Notes: generated by a model from the letters alone, not told the origin. A stretch of 36,732 bases of DNA from Lachnospiraceae bacterium (GCA_022510705.1 JAFLSX010000021.1:1-36732); one strand, 5' to 3'. Positions 19,232 to 29,940 are shown, counted from the stretch's first letter. Numbers and translations are program-made.

Positions 19232-19456
19232 GACAATACCTCCGGTTTCTCTCTTATCATTAAATATAACATATTCTTTGCACTTTGTTAATGAAAAACT
19301 TTCTAAATTTTAACGCATTTTTCTTTTTTTACAAGAAATTACATCCCCACTCAAAATATGCGTTGCATTTTCCTAAAAAACATTATAAAATTATTCTTAA
19401 TGTGTACCGGTTCTGACACAGGATTTTTGATTATATTTTTGGGAGGTTTTGGTAAC

Positions 19457-20530
19457 ATGAGTAAAGTTTTAGTGAATCTCGAACATATATCTAAATCTTA
19501 TGACGGCCAGATGGTTCTGGATGATTTGAATCTGTATATCAGGGAGAATGAGTTTTTAACTTTATTGGGTCCCAGCGGCTGTGGTAAAACCACTACCCTG
19601 CGTATTTTGGGCGGTTTTGAACAGCCCGATACCGGACGGGTTATTTTTGAAGATCAGGATATTACCACACTTCCGGCCAACAAACGGCAATTGAATACCG
19701 TATTTCAGAAGTATGCCCTTTTTACCCATATGACTATTGCAGAAAATATTGCTTTTGGTCTGAAGATCAAAAATAAGAGTAAATCCTATATAGACGATAA
19801 GATCAAATATGCCTTGAAGCTGGTGAATCTAGATGGCTACGAAAAAAGGATGCCGGATTCTTTATCCGGTGGTCAGCAACAACGAATTGCCATTGCCCGA
19901 GCTATTGTAAACGAACCTAAACTTCTGCTTCTGGATGAACCGTTAGGCGCTCTGGATTTAAAACTCCGGCAGGATATGCAATATGAGCTTATCCGGTTAA
20001 AAAATGAACTGGGTATTACTTTTATTTATGTAACACACGATCAGGAAGAGGCCCTTACCATGTCAGATACCATTGTGGTTATGAACCAAGGCTATATCCA
20101 GCAGATCGGTACCCCTGAGAATATCTACAACGAACCTGAAAATGCATTTGTGGCAGACTTTATCGGGGACAGCAACATTATCGGCGCTACAATGATCGAA
20201 GACAAACTGGTAGAGATCCTAGGTACCCGTTTTGCATGTGTAGACGTAGGTTTTGGTCAGAATAAACCTGTGGACGTGGTAATCCGTCCCGAGGACGTTG
20301 AACTGGTGGATGAATCCGAAGGTACCATCACCGGCGTTGTATCTCATTTGATTTTCAAAGGAGTGCACTATGAAATGGAAGTACAGGCAGCCGGCTTTGA
20401 ATGGCTGGTACACTCCACTCGTATGTTCCCCGTAGGCACCCCTGTCGGTATCAAAGTGGATCCCTTTAACATTCAGATCATGAATAAACCGGAATCCGAG
20501 GATGAGGAGGCCGCAAAGATAGATGAATAA
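19457..20530 (+). CDS. potA: spermidine/putrescine ABC transporter ATP-binding protein
   Basis: Walker [47 protein letters not shown]; followed by permeases. Start at MSKVLVN behind GGGAGG. Confidence 0.93.
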   Translation: MSKVLVNLEHISKSYDGQMVLDDLNLYIRENEFLTLLGPSGCGKTTTLRILGGFEQPDTGRVIFEDQDITTLPANKRQLNTVFQKYALFTHMTIAENIAFGLKIKNKSKSYIDDKIKYALKLVNLDGYEKRMPDSLSGGQQQRIAIARAIVNEPKLLLLDEPLGALDLKLRQDMQYELIRLKNELGITFIYVTHDQEEALTMSDTIVVMNQGYIQQIGTPENIYNEPENAFVADFIGDSNIIGATMIEDKLVEILGTRFACVDVGFGQNKPVDVVIRPEDVELVDESEGTITGVVSHLIFKGVHYEMEVQAAGFEWLVHSTRMFPVGTPVGIKVDPFNIQIMNKPESEDEEAAKIDE

Positions 20531-21335
20531 AAAGTTACTTTCACTTCCCTATCTTTTCTGGTGCGCCGCCTTTATCATCATACCTTTATGCATGGTAGTG
20601 TATTATGGCGTTACAGACAAGACCGGTGCTTTTACTTTTCAGAATATTTCAGCTATTGCTACTGCCGAACACAGCAAAGCGCTTTGGATTTCCATTCTGT
20701 TATCCTTGGCAAGTACCCTGATATGCCTGCTTTTGGCTTATCCCCTTGCCATGATCTTATCCAATCTGCATGTGAATCAGCATTCCTTTATTGTGCTTAT
20801 TTTCATCCTGCCGATGTGGATGAATTTTCTGCTGCGTACCATGGCTTGGCAAACCCTTTTGGAAAAAAGCGGCGTGATCAACACCTTCTTGGAGTTTTTG
20901 CATCTACCGACTTTAAATATTATTAATACCCCGGCTGCCATCATCTTGGGCATGGTTTACAATTTTCTGCCCTTTATGGTACTGCCCATCTACAATGTCC
21001 TGACCAAAATTGATAAAAATGTCATCAATGCTGCAAGGGATCTGGGCGCAGACTCCGTACAGACCTTTATCCGGATCACGCTTCCGCTTAGTCTGCCCGG
21101 TGTCATCAGCGGTATTACCATGGTCTTTGTACCCGCACTGACAACATTCGTTATTTCCACGCTGCTTGGCGGCAGCAAGATTCTGCTCATCGGTAATGTT
21201 ATTGAACAGGAATTTACTCAGACAGGCAACTGGCATTTGGGAAGCGGTCTTTCCATTGTTTTGATGCTGTTCATACTGGTTAACATGGTACTGTCCGCTA
21301 TATTCGATAAAGACGGGGAGGGAAGCATGCTATGA
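20523..21335 (+). CDS. potB: spermidine/putrescine ABC transporter permease
   Basis: Multi-TM with EAA-type loop [29 protein letters not shown]; overlaps potA and potC. Confidence 0.93.
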   Translation: MNKKLLSLPYLFWCAAFIIIPLCMVVYYGVTDKTGAFTFQNISAIATAEHSKALWISILLSLASTLICLLLAYPLAMILSNLHVNQHSFIVLIFILPMWMNFLLRTMAWQTLLEKSGVINTFLEFLHLPTLNIINTPAAIILGMVYNFLPFMVLPIYNVLTKIDKNVINAARDLGADSVQTFIRITLPLSLPGVISGITMVFVPALTTFVISTLLGGSKILLIGNVIEQEFTQTGNWHLGSGLSIVLMLFILVNMVLSAIFDKDGEGSML

Positions 21336-22102
21336 AAAATGCGGCAAAAAAAATTTATATTATTTTGATCCTGATATTTTTATATGCTCCCATTGCAACC
21401 CTGATGGTACTTTCCTTCAACGCCAGTAAATCCCGTGCCAAATGGGGTGGATTTACTCTGCGCTGGTATCGGTCCCTGTTACAGGACAGAAATATTTTAA
21501 ACGCGCTTTGGACTACACTGTCCATTGCTCTGCTCTCCGCCCTGTTTGCCACCGTGATCGGCACCATTTCCTGTATTGCCATCCAAAACATGAAACGGCA
21601 TAACAGAGCCATTATCATGGGCATTACCAATATTCCCATGCTGAATGCGGAGATTGTAACCGGCATCTCTTTAATGTTGCTTTTTATTGTGTTGAAAATA
21701 AATCTGGGCTTTTTCACTATCCTATTAGCCCATATTACCTTTAATATTCCTTATGTCATTTTGAGCGTCATGCCCAGAATGAAACAATTAAATCCCAATA
21801 CTTATGAAGCAGCTCTAGATTTAGGAGCTACACATTTATATGCTTTTTTTAAGGTCACCTTCCCGGATATCCTGCCCGGTATCCTTTCCGGATTTTTGAT
21901 GGCCTTTACTATGTCTTTGGATGATTTTATCATTACCTACTTTACAAAAGGTCCTGGAATTGATACATTATCTACGAAGATTTATACGGAGGTTAAGAAA
22001 GGTATCAAACCTGAAATGTATGCGCTTTCCAGTATTATCTTTACTGCAGTATTGATTCTGCTTCTTTTGGTGAACAAAACGCCGACCGAAAAGAAAGCTT
22101 AA
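21332..22102 (+). CDS. potC: spermidine/putrescine ABC transporter permease
   Basis: EAALDLGATHLYAFFKVTFPDILPGILSGFLMAFTMSLDDFIITYF. Confidence 0.93.
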   Translation: MKNAAKKIYIILILIFLYAPIATLMVLSFNASKSRAKWGGFTLRWYRSLLQDRNILNALWTTLSIALLSALFATVIGTISCIAIQNMKRHNRAIIMGITNIPMLNAEIVTGISLMLLFIVLKINLGFFTILLAHITFNIPYVILSVMPRMKQLNPNTYEAALDLGATHLYAFFKVTFPDILPGILSGFLMAFTMSLDDFIITYFTKGPGIDTLSTKIYTEVKKGIKPEMYALSSIIFTAVLILLLLVNKTPTEKKA

Positions 22103-22116
22103 AGGAGGAACTGATT

Positions 22117-23178
22117 ATGAAAAAATGGATTGTAATGGCTTTCTGCACTATACTGGCCGCTGCTGCTCTTACCGGATGCGGCTCTGCAGATAAGTACCCT
22201 AACGGCAAAGTTTATGTCTTTAACTGGGGAGAATATATTGACCAGGATACCATCCGTATGTTTGAAGAAGAAACCGGCATTCAGGTCATCTATGAAGAAT
22301 ACGACACCAACGAAACCATGTATCCCAAGATTGAAGCGGGTGCTTCTAACTATGATGTAGTCTGCCCTTCCGATTATATGATCCAAAAAATGATCGATAA
22401 TGATATGCTGGCAGAATTAGATTGGGATAATCTGCCCAATGCGCAGGCAAACATCGGCGCTCAGTACTATGAGCAGTCCACCGCTTTTGATCCCGGCAAC
22501 AAATATTCCGTTCCCTACTGCTGGGGTACGGTCGGCATACTCTACAATACCACTATGGTGGATGAGCCTGTTACCAGTTGGTCCATTCTGTGGGATGAAA
22601 AATATGCGGACAGTATTTTGATGCAGGACTCTGTACGTGACCTGTTTATGGTAGGCTTGAAAGAACTGGGTTATTCCATGAACAGCACTGATGAAGCCGA
22701 GTTACAGGCTGCAAAAGAACTGCTGATTGAGCAGAAGCCCCTGGTACAGGCATATGTCATTGACCAGGTGCGGGATAAGATGATCGGTGATGAGGCTGCG
22801 CTGGGTGTCATTTATTCCGGAGAAGCCATCTATACCCAGCGGGAAAATCCCAATCTTGCCTATGCTATTCCTGAAGAAGGTACCAATGTCTGGATCGATA
22901 GCTGGTGCATCCCCAAAAATGCTGAGAACAAGGAGAATGCAGAAAAATTTATCGATTTTATGTGCAGACCTGAAATTGCCCTGATGAATTTTGAATTTAT
23001 TACCTACTCCACCCCTAATGTTGCAGCACGGGAACTGATCGAAGATGAAGACATCAGAAATTCCGAGATTGCATTTCCTGATCTGAGTCAATACAAGAAT
23101 TTGGAAACCTTCAGCTATTTAGGTGAGGAAGCAGATACTCTTTATAACAACCTTTGGAAAGAAATCAAATCCTACTAA
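22117..23178 (+). CDS. potD: spermidine/putrescine-binding lipoprotein
   Basis: Lipobox LTGC; VYVFNWGEYIDQDTIRMFEEETGIQVIYEEYDTNETMYPKI, DVVCPSDYMIQKMI. Confidence 0.95.
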   Translation: MKKWIVMAFCTILAAAALTGCGSADKYPNGKVYVFNWGEYIDQDTIRMFEEETGIQVIYEEYDTNETMYPKIEAGASNYDVVCPSDYMIQKMIDNDMLAELDWDNLPNAQANIGAQYYEQSTAFDPGNKYSVPYCWGTVGILYNTTMVDEPVTSWSILWDEKYADSILMQDSVRDLFMVGLKELGYSMNSTDEAELQAAKELLIEQKPLVQAYVIDQVRDKMIGDEAALGVIYSGEAIYTQRENPNLAYAIPEEGTNVWIDSWCIPKNAENKENAEKFIDFMCRPEIALMNFEFITYSTPNVAARELIEDEDIRNSEIAFPDLSQYKNLETFSYLGEEADTLYNNLWKEIKSY

Positions 23179-23210
23179 ATTCTCAGCCAATTACCGTTGA
23201 TAGACGAGCT

Positions 23211-23243
23211 AAACGCCGATACATAAAAGTACCGGCGTTTTTC
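23211..23243 (+). terminator. Rho-independent terminator after potD
   Basis: AAACGCCG...CGGCGTTTTTC hairpin followed by T-rich run. Confidence 0.85.
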
Positions 23244-23280
23244 TTTTTAAATCCTATTTACCTTCTTTAAGTCCTCTATC

Positions 23281-23607
23281 TTACTGCTCTTCACATCCAC
23301 AGGTGTCCCCGTTAGAATAATTACTTCTAACCCAGGGAGGAGGATTATTTCCACTTCTGTTGTTGTCATAGTCCCAATCCCTGTTGTCATAAACGTTGTT
23401 ACGTCCTGAGCGGCTATTATTGTCACAGCCGCAGTCGTCATTATCATTGCTACGTCCATTGCCGTTTCTGTTATCCCGGCCGCCACTGCGTCCACTACCG
23501 TTTCCGTTTTTACAGCCGCAGCCATCGTTTGCACCGGAATTACCGCCTAAACGATTACCTAAGCCTCCGTTGCAAAAAAGAAGAAAAAGAATGATCCAAT
23601 TGCACAT
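23281..23607 (-). CDS. small Asn/Gly-rich protein with three D-x-C-G-C motifs; candidate spore-coat/exosporium-type protein
   Basis: 108 aa: hydrophobic MCNWIILFLLFCNGG start, then low-complexity N/G/S/R/D with DGCGCKN, DDCGCDN, DTCGCEE. Starts 26 bp after the DUF5662 stop; RBS weak. Confidence 0.6.
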   Translation of the reverse strand: MCNWIILFLLFCNGGLGNRLGGNSGANDGCGCKNGNGSGRSGGRDNRNGNGRSNDNDDCGCDNNSRSGRNNVYDNRDWDYDNNRSGNNPPPWVRSNYSNGDTCGCEEQ

Positions 23608-23632
23608 ACTGTCTACTCATTTCAAAATGAAT

Positions 23633-24196
23633 TTACTGTATCTTATTCTTCCTTGTATCAGAGTGTGACTGTAAAAATATGTTTTTCATATAAGCAAAAG
23701 TATCTTGCTCTCCCTTTTCAGCCAGCATTTTCAAAAGTTTTTCCAGATTTTTTCTGGTAAATTCGTGCATGGGGGCAGGGTCCCTGCCCATCTGATAATA
23801 GGCAAGCGGAGAAGCGTCTGTATAAGCATCTCCCAGATATACTTTACAAGCGGCAATGCGGTCGATTACCATTTCCGCAATATATTTTCTGGGCATAGGT
23901 GCGGGAGCCATACCCCCCGGACCGCCCTGCAAAGAATAGTCAATCCAATATTCATAGTGATGTTTATTACGTCCCTTATGATGCATCCAGGCGGTGGAAT
24001 AGCCTTTTCTTTCTCTTTCCGCATTGTTTGGACTTCTATTGCCCTGATAATAGCATGCACCTACTATAAATTCTGTCGGGCTGTACTTAGATAGATCATG
24101 CAGAATACCTTGACGGTAAAGACCAATGGCAAAACATCCCCTTAATACCAGCCACTTATGGTAAGTAATGGTTTTAAAGTGTTTCCACACCTTCAT
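23633..24196 (-). CDS. DUF5662 family protein
   Basis: MKVWKHFKTITYHKWLVLRGCFAIGLYRQGILHDLSKYSPTEF...AWMHHKGRNKHHYEYW; family assigned from memory of this pattern. Confidence 0.75.
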   Translation of the reverse strand: MKVWKHFKTITYHKWLVLRGCFAIGLYRQGILHDLSKYSPTEFIVGACYYQGNRSPNNAERERKGYSTAWMHHKGRNKHHYEYWIDYSLQGGPGGMAPAPMPRKYIAEMVIDRIAACKVYLGDAYTDASPLAYYQMGRDPAPMHEFTRKNLEKLLKMLAEKGEQDTFAYMKNIFLQSHSDTRKNKIQ

Positions 24197-24203
24197 TTAG
24201 TCT

Positions 24204-26129
24204 CTACCTGTCCTTTCTGCTCCCATTCTCCTTACTCATTTGGGAAATATCCTCACGACTGATGAACAAACAGATACACCGGCCCGGTATAGTGACCGAT
24301 GAAGCCTCCTTCAAAGACGGCATACAGATATCCGGCAAAGAGGCTATACAACGTTCCCAATGCATACCTTTTGGCAGTTTAGGCAAGGCAAACGCATGTG
24401 ATTCCCAATGCATATTGTATGCTGCATAAAAGAAATCATCCGGCGTATTTCTGTTCTTATAGGCATATTTACCGCAATACATGATTCCCACTTGTCTGCT
24501 GTAAACTGAAGTATCCGGCTTCCATGGAGCTTCTCCATGGAAAGAAACATCCGGATAGCCGCAGGCACCGTAATCCATCAAACGCAGTTCTTTGCTTTGA
24601 TGCAAGACAGGATGCTCACTGCGCAGGGAAATCAGTTCTTTTACAAAAGAATATATTTCTCTGTTGCTCTCTAAATTTTTCCAATTTAGCCAGGTAATCT
24701 CATTATCCTGACAATAGGGATTATTATTTCCTTTCTGAGAATTGCCAAACTCATCTCCCATGAACAAAAGTGGAGTGCCCTGGGACAAAAACAGCAGTAA
24801 CAATGCATTTTTTATCTGCTTCATGCGAAGCTGAAAGATTGCCTTTTTCCGAGTAGGACCTTCCTGTCCGCAATTCCAGCTTGCATTATAATCATTACCG
24901 TCCTGGTTATTTTCCCCATTGTCTTCATTGTGTTTTCTTTCATAGGAAACCAGATCCATCAACGTAAAACCGTCATAATTAGTCAGGAAATTAATCTGTC
25001 CGCATGCAACAGGATTACGGCGCATATGCTTAAGCACCGTCTGCAGCATACCTTCGTCTCCTTTAAGGTATTTCCGCATATCGTATCGGTAGGCATCCTT
25101 ATATTCCGCCAAAAAACGCTCCTGATCTAAAGCATTCCCATCCGCTGATCTTGGGACATCAAATTCATAGTACCAAAGCTTGGTTCTTGCCAATACCGGA
25201 TCCTCTGCCGGTATTTCCGGTCGGATATTCTCTCCCTTTAGGTGGAACCCGTCAACATGGTATTCCAGAACCCAATGTCTGAGTATATCCATCTGTTCCT
25301 GTATTGTGATCTTGCCGGTAAAATAGAACTGCAGAATTACTTCCATGCCGCTTTGATGAATGCTTTTTACCATATCCTTAAACTCGGTCACCGCATCTTT
25401 TGAATCGGCATAGGCGCTCTTCGGGCTGTAATAATATCCTGTAGTATAGCCCCAGTAATTTTTCCTTACGGGCGCCGGTCTGTCCACTTCATGAAACGGA
25501 TTCTCCGTCCGGAGAGGTTCCACTTCTTCAAATTCATATACCGGCTGAAACTCCAAAGTAGTGATCCCTAATTCTTTTAAGTACGACAACTTCTCAGTCA
25601 ATCCGGCAAAAGTTCCTCTTGCTTTTACCCCGGAGGAAGTGTGTCTGGTAAAACCTCTGACATGTAGGCAATAGACAATACTATCCTCATAGGGAATTTC
25701 CTGAGTTCTATCCTCTCCCCAGTCATACTCTTCAGGCGGCAGAATTGCCAGTTTCACCGGCTGCTCACGCTTTGCAGCGCCATAGGGAACGCCGCTCAAA
25801 AAGGCCCTTCCCCTCTCATCAGGCAAAAGCTTATCTTCCTCATAAAAACAGTAGGCCAGTTCTTGTGCTGATACATCCTTTACAAGCATCGTATAGACAT
25901 TGCCTACTCTGTTCTCCTTTAAAAAGGGCAGTCTCAACAGCTCTTTCTTAGTCTTTTTATCAAACAAAACCACGCCACAATTGTTCGTGGCGGAAACATA
26001 TGCAAAATTAATGCCATCTTGACAGGCCTGTACTCCCAGCGGAAGCGGTGTTCCTTTTGTCATCTTACTCTCCAATGTCTTCTCCTCTTTCTGCATGTAC
26101 GTACCGTTCTTATTATAGCATACTATCAT
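24204..26129 (-). CDS. GH13 isoamylase/debranching-enzyme homolog, probably catalytically inactive; start codon uncertain
   Basis: VYCLHVRGFTRHTSSGVKARGTFAGLTEKLSYLKELGITTLEFQPVYEFEE and SQGTPLLFMGDEFGNSQKGNNNPYCQDNEITWLNW are isoamylase-like; catalytic regions degenerate (see findings). Confidence 0.85.
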   Translation of the reverse strand: MIVCYNKNGTYMQKEEKTLESKMTKGTPLPLGVQACQDGINFAYVSATNNCGVVLFDKKTKKELLRLPFLKENRVGNVYTMLVKDVSAQELAYCFYEEDKLLPDERGRAFLSGVPYGAAKREQPVKLAILPPEEYDWGEDRTQEIPYEDSIVYCLHVRGFTRHTSSGVKARGTFAGLTEKLSYLKELGITTLEFQPVYEFEEVEPLRTENPFHEVDRPAPVRKNYWGYTTGYYYSPKSAYADSKDAVTEFKDMVKSIHQSGMEVILQFYFTGKITIQEQMDILRHWVLEYHVDGFHLKGENIRPEIPAEDPVLARTKLWYYEFDVPRSADGNALDQERFLAEYKDAYRYDMRKYLKGDEGMLQTVLKHMRRNPVACGQINFLTNYDGFTLMDLVSYERKHNEDNGENNQDGNDYNASWNCGQEGPTRKKAIFQLRMKQIKNALLLLFLSQGTPLLFMGDEFGNSQKGNNNPYCQDNEITWLNWKNLESNREIYSFVKELISLRSEHPVLHQSKELRLMDYGACGYPDVSFHGEAPWKPDTSVYSRQVGIMYCGKYAYKNRNTPDDFFYAAYNMHWESHAFALPKLPKGMHWERCIASLPDICMPSLKEASSVTIPGRCICLFISREDISQMSKENGSRKDR

Positions 26130-26200
26130 AAGAACCTGCTATGCTTTTTTAGATTTTTCAAAAAATAACGTCGACAAACCGGAATATTTAGCAAAATAAT

Positions 26201-26229
26201 TTGCAAGACTTATGCATAACCGCTATAAT
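26201..26229 (+). promoter_or_regulatory. predicted sigma-A promoter of DUF1292 gene
   Basis: TTGCAA-17 bp-TATAAT, 31 bp upstream of the ATG. Confidence 0.75.
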
Positions 26230-26259
26230 AAATAAAGAAAGTAAAATCAGGAGGGTTTT

Positions 26260-26583
26260 ATGGCTGAAAACAATTTTGCAGAAGAAGAAATGACTGTAGA
26301 TATCGAATTAGAGGACGGCAAAAAAGTAAACTGTGCGGTAATTACCATATTAACCGTCAATAAAAAGGACTATATTGTACTCCTTCCATTAGATGAGAAC
26401 GGAGAAAATCAGGACGGAGAAGTCTGGTTCTACGGCTATAAAGAAGATGAGACGGATCCCAATGTGGAGCCCGAATTACTGTACATCGAAGACGACGAAG
26501 AATATGAAGCCGTTTCTGATGCTTTTGACGAGTTTTTGGATAATCAGGAATTCGACGAATTGCTCTCCGATGAAAAGGAATAG
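26260..26583 (+). CDS. DUF1292 domain-containing protein
   Basis: Acidic 107 aa: VDIELEDGKKVNCAVITILTVNKKDYIVLLPLDENGENQDGEVWFYGYKED; RBS AGGAGGG. Confidence 0.88.
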   Translation: MAENNFAEEEMTVDIELEDGKKVNCAVITILTVNKKDYIVLLPLDENGENQDGEVWFYGYKEDETDPNVEPELLYIEDDEEYEAVSDAFDEFLDNQEFDELLSDEKE

Positions 26584-28493
26584 TTATCTGTCATGATAAG
26601 CGGCTGCAAAAACCGTGAAGGCTGCCTTGGACGTTCTTTTGTACCGGTCAGATACAAAAGCTCCAAGGCTTTTTTAGCTCTTGTCATACCCACATAAAAT
26701 AATCTTCTCTCCTCCTCTACCGCTGCCTGATCCGGCATCCTTCCGTGAGGCAGTTTTCCTTCGTTTAAGTTTGGCAGGCACACATAGGTAAATTCCAGCC
26801 CCTTACTACCATGGAAAGTCAATAAATTCACACCCCGTTGTATTTCTTTTACCGAACCACGCTCTATATTCTCCACCTCCTTTTCTTTCTGCTCGATAAA
26901 GCTGAGCCACTCACCTATTTGAGTAAAATTTCTTGCGCTCTGCTGCAGTTCATCCAATCGCTCCTTCCATTCCTCATAGGCGGAAACTTCTTCCCCGGCT
27001 CTGCCTCTTAACCATCTTTCATATCCCATTGCATTTCTGATAAATTGAATTGCCAGATAGGGAGACATTTTATTTAACTTCTCAAACTGGGAAGAAAGCC
27101 GGCGCACCGCCTTTGCCTCTTCTCTTTTATGATGAAGTACCAGTTCTTCTTCCAATTTAACAAAATTCACCTTTTCTTCCCAAAGCAGTTCCCGACTAAT
27201 ACCACGTTCCGGTTTGGTCATAATCTGCAGAAATATCTTTCGACTATGCTCTCCTGACGCAAAACGCAGATAAGCAAGAATATCCTGTACGACAAAATGC
27301 GCATAGGGATTCTTCATACCTCCTCTGATACAGCAAGGAATTTTTTCTTTTTGAAGAAAAGGAAACAACATCTCCATCTCTCGATTTGTTCTGAAAATAA
27401 CAGCCATTTCCTCCCAGGGTATTTGCGTATGTAAAAGCTTTAACTGCTCTGTCAGATAGGCAGACTGCATCCTATATCCCTCAAAGCATTTTATCTGTAC
27501 AGGTTCTCTGCCTGCAAGCAATTCCACACCTCCTGCCGCATAGAGCGTCTTGTTCATACGTTTTTCATTCTGTATGATAACTCTGCCCGCAGCCTCTATA
27601 ATTTCCGGTCTGCTGCGATAATTGCCGCCCAACAGAATTTGACCAGCATTCGGAAAATCACACAAAAAGAGCTGTAAGATATCCGGACTTGCTCCCCGAA
27701 AGCCGTAAATGGACTGGTCATCATCTCCTACCACAAAAAGATTTTCATCCGAAGCGGCTAATTTTTTCACGATCTCATACTGAATTCGGTTACAATCCTG
27801 AAATTCATCCACCAAAATATAAGAAAAACGCTTCTGCCAATATGACAACACTGTCGGTTTCTTCTGAAGCAGCTCCAGACATAAAAACAGCATATCATCA
27901 AAATCCAGTTTCCCTTTTTGCCAGTTTCTGCGGCAATATTCCTCATAAATTCTTGTAAATCCTTCCCTGTCCATATTCATAGGCAGTGAAAGTTCTTCCG
28001 AATATTTTCCGTTTTTATAAAGACTGATACATCCCAGAATTGCATCACACATTTCTTCATCAGGGGACTGAATATACATACTTTGTAAAATAGATTGTAT
28101 GGTTTGGATTCTTTCAGGATAGGACAAGAGACTGTCCAGTTTGAATGAATATTGTTGTTTTAAGATGTGAAAACAAAGAGCGTGAAAGGTACCGAATACG
28201 ACAGGTAAAGATTTCCCATTCATCTCCCGGTTAAAACGCTGCTGCATGGAGAGTGCAGCAGCTTTAGAATAAGTAATAACCAGTATGGAATCCGGCGGAA
28301 CAAAATGCTTTTCTATCAAAAACCGAAGTCTGCACACCAGGGTGAAAGTTTTTCCACTGCCGGGTCCGGCAAGGCACAGCACGGGACCTTTGATCATTGT
28401 AACCGCCTGTTTTTGTTTTGTGTTTAATCGATCAAGATAACGCAACATTCCTCCTAGATCAGGTTTGATCAAAACTACTGTATAGTCAACCAC
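26544..28493 (-). CDS. UvrD/Rep-family ATP-dependent DNA helicase
   Basis: [82 protein letters not shown]. Start uncertain (GTG 28493 or ATG 28448). Confidence 0.94.
   Translation of the reverse strand: MVDYTVVLIKPDLGGMLRYLDRLNTKQKQAVTMIKGPVLCLAGPGSGKTFTLVCRLRFLIEKHFVPPDSILVITYSKAAALSMQQRFNREMNGKSLPVVFGTFHALCFHILKQQYSFKLDSLLSYPERIQTIQSILQSMYIQSPDEEMCDAILGCISLYKNGKYSEELSLPMNMDREGFTRIYEEYCRRNWQKGKLDFDDMLFLCLELLQKKPTVLSYWQKRFSYILVDEFQDCNRIQYEIVKKLAASDENLFVVGDDDQSIYGFRGASPDILQLFLCDFPNAGQILLGGNYRSRPEIIEAAGRVIIQNEKRMNKTLYAAGGVELLAGREPVQIKCFEGYRMQSAYLTEQLKLLHTQIPWEEMAVIFRTNREMEMLFPFLQKEKIPCCIRGGMKNPYAHFVVQDILAYLRFASGEHSRKIFLQIMTKPERGISRELLWEEKVNFVKLEEELVLHHKREEAKAVRRLSSQFEKLNKMSPYLAIQFIRNAMGYERWLRGRAGEEVSAYEEWKERLDELQQSARNFTQIGEWLSFIEQKEKEVENIERGSVKEIQRGVNLLTFHGSKGLEFTYVCLPNLNEGKLPHGRMPDQAAVEEERRLFYVGMTRAKKALELLYLTGTKERPRQPSRFLQPLIMTDNYSFSSESNSSNS
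26624..26676 (+). terminator. Rho-independent terminator of the DUF1292 gene, lying antisense inside the helicase CDS
   Basis: GCCTTGGA-cgtt-CTTTTGTA-(CCGGTCAGA)-TACAAAAG-c-TCCAAGGC-TTTTTT on + strand, 40 bp after the DUF1292 stop. Confidence 0.75.
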
Positions 28494-29940
28494 GCAATTT
28501 CTCGATACCCTTACGGATTCTTATCAAGGACTCTTCTTTCCCCAGAATTTCCATGATTTCCGTCGCACCTGCCGGTGTCATCTGTTTACCGGAAACCGCC
28601 GTACGGATTGGCCACATTACATAACCGTTCTTGCATCCCTTTTTTTCCACATAGGCTAAAAGACTCTGATATAATGCATCGTTGGAGTAATCCTCCTGCT
28701 GTTCCAAAATAGGCAGCACTTCACTCAAAACCTCTAAAGAAGAGGCAGCATCTGTCTTCATCTTTTTATGGGTATACATTTCCGCATCATATTCCGGCAG
28801 TTTTTTAAAGAAATCCACCTGTCCGGCAATATCGGGAAATACTTCAATTCTGGTTTTCACCATAGCTGCAATTTTAGGCAGATCAAAGCCCTCTCCTAAG
28901 GCTTCCTTTAAATAGGGTTCAGCCATTTCATAGAAGAGATCCGCTTCCATGGCTTTTAAATATTCACCGTTCATCCATTTTAATTTCACGATATCAAATA
29001 CGGCCGGTGATTTGCTGATTCTGCGATAATCGAAATCCTTTATCAGCTCCTCCAGGGAAAAAATCTCTCTATTATCTTCGGGACTCCAGCCCAAAAGTGC
29101 AATGTAATTGACAATGGCCTCTGACAAAAAGCCCTGCTCGATCAAATCTTCAAAGGAAGAATGTCCGCTTCTCTTACTCAACTTCTTATGATTTTCATCG
29201 GTAATTAAGGGTAGGTGCACATACACCGGCACCTGCCAACCGAAAGCTTCATAGAGTCTGACGTATTTCGGAGAGGAAGACAAATATTCATTTCCTCTGA
29301 CCACATGAGTAATATTCATGGTATGGTCGTCCACTACATTTGCAAAGTTATAAGTAGGATAACCATCGGACTTGATCAAGATCATGTCGTCCAGTTCACT
29401 GTTATTCACGGTGATATCACCATACAGTTCATCATGAAAAGTGGTAGTCCCCTCAGTGGGATTGTTTTGCCGAATCACAAACGGCGTTCCTGCTTTTAAC
29501 TTCTGCTCCACTTCTTCCTTAGACAGGGACAGGCAGTGCTTATCATAGATCATGATTTCTTTGCCTTCCACGATCTCTGTTTTCAAACCGGCCAGTCTTT
29601 CCTTATCACAGAAACAATAATAAGCCTCTTTCTTTTCAATCAGTTCCTGTGCATATTTCATATAGATGCCTGTTTTCACTCTTTCACTCTGTACATAGGG
29701 ACCGTAACCGCCATCCTTGTCCGGACCTTCGTCATGCACAAGGCCTGCCCTCTTTAAAGTACGGTTAATTATCTCTGTAGCGCCTTCAACAAAGCGTTCT
29801 TGATCCGTATCCTCAATACGGAGCATAAAGTCTCCGTCCGCATGTTTTGCAATTAAAAACTCATAAAGTGCAGAACGCAGGTTACCTACATGCATTTTGC
29901 CGGTAGGACTAGGTGCATATCTGGTTCTGATTTTGGTCAT
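28486..29940 (-). CDS. gltX: glutamyl-tRNA synthetase
   Basis: [55 protein letters not shown]. Start at MTKIRTR behind GGAGGAGAAC. Confidence 0.96.
   Translation of the reverse strand: MTKIRTRYAPSPTGKMHVGNLRSALYEFLIAKHADGDFMLRIEDTDQERFVEGATEIINRTLKRAGLVHDEGPDKDGGYGPYVQSERVKTGIYMKYAQELIEKKEAYYCFCDKERLAGLKTEIVEGKEIMIYDKHCLSLSKEEVEQKLKAGTPFVIRQNNPTEGTTTFHDELYGDITVNNSELDDMILIKSDGYPTYNFANVVDDHTMNITHVVRGNEYLSSSPKYVRLYEAFGWQVPVYVHLPLITDENHKKLSKRSGHSSFEDLIEQGFLSEAIVNYIALLGWSPEDNREIFSLEELIKDFDYRRISKSPAVFDIVKLKWMNGEYLKAMEADLFYEMAEPYLKEALGEGFDLPKIAAMVKTRIEVFPDIAGQVDFFKKLPEYDAEMYTHKKMKTDAASSLEVLSEVLPILEQQEDYSNDALYQSLLAYVEKKGCKNGYVMWPIRTAVSGKQMTPAGATEIMEILGKEESLIRIRKGIEKLRG

Noticed and set aside
18641-19291. 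216-aa + strand ORF
   Set aside because: Antisense to the lactonase-family CDS; no coding signature of its own.
19358-19456. 33-codon N-terminal extension of potA in the ORF track
   Set aside because: GGGAGG precedes the ATG at 19457; the upstream residues are not ABC-transporter-like.
23247-23534. 95-aa minus-strand ORF overlapping the Asn/Gly-rich gene in another frame
   Set aside because: Thr/Ala/Val-rich frame produced by low-complexity AAC/GGN codons read out of frame; the Asn/Gly/Cys frame has the patterned Cys motifs.
23281-23607. Reading the low-complexity segment as a CRISPR or tandem repeat array
   Set aside because: Repeats are short, irregular and codon-phased, without constant repeat and spacer units.
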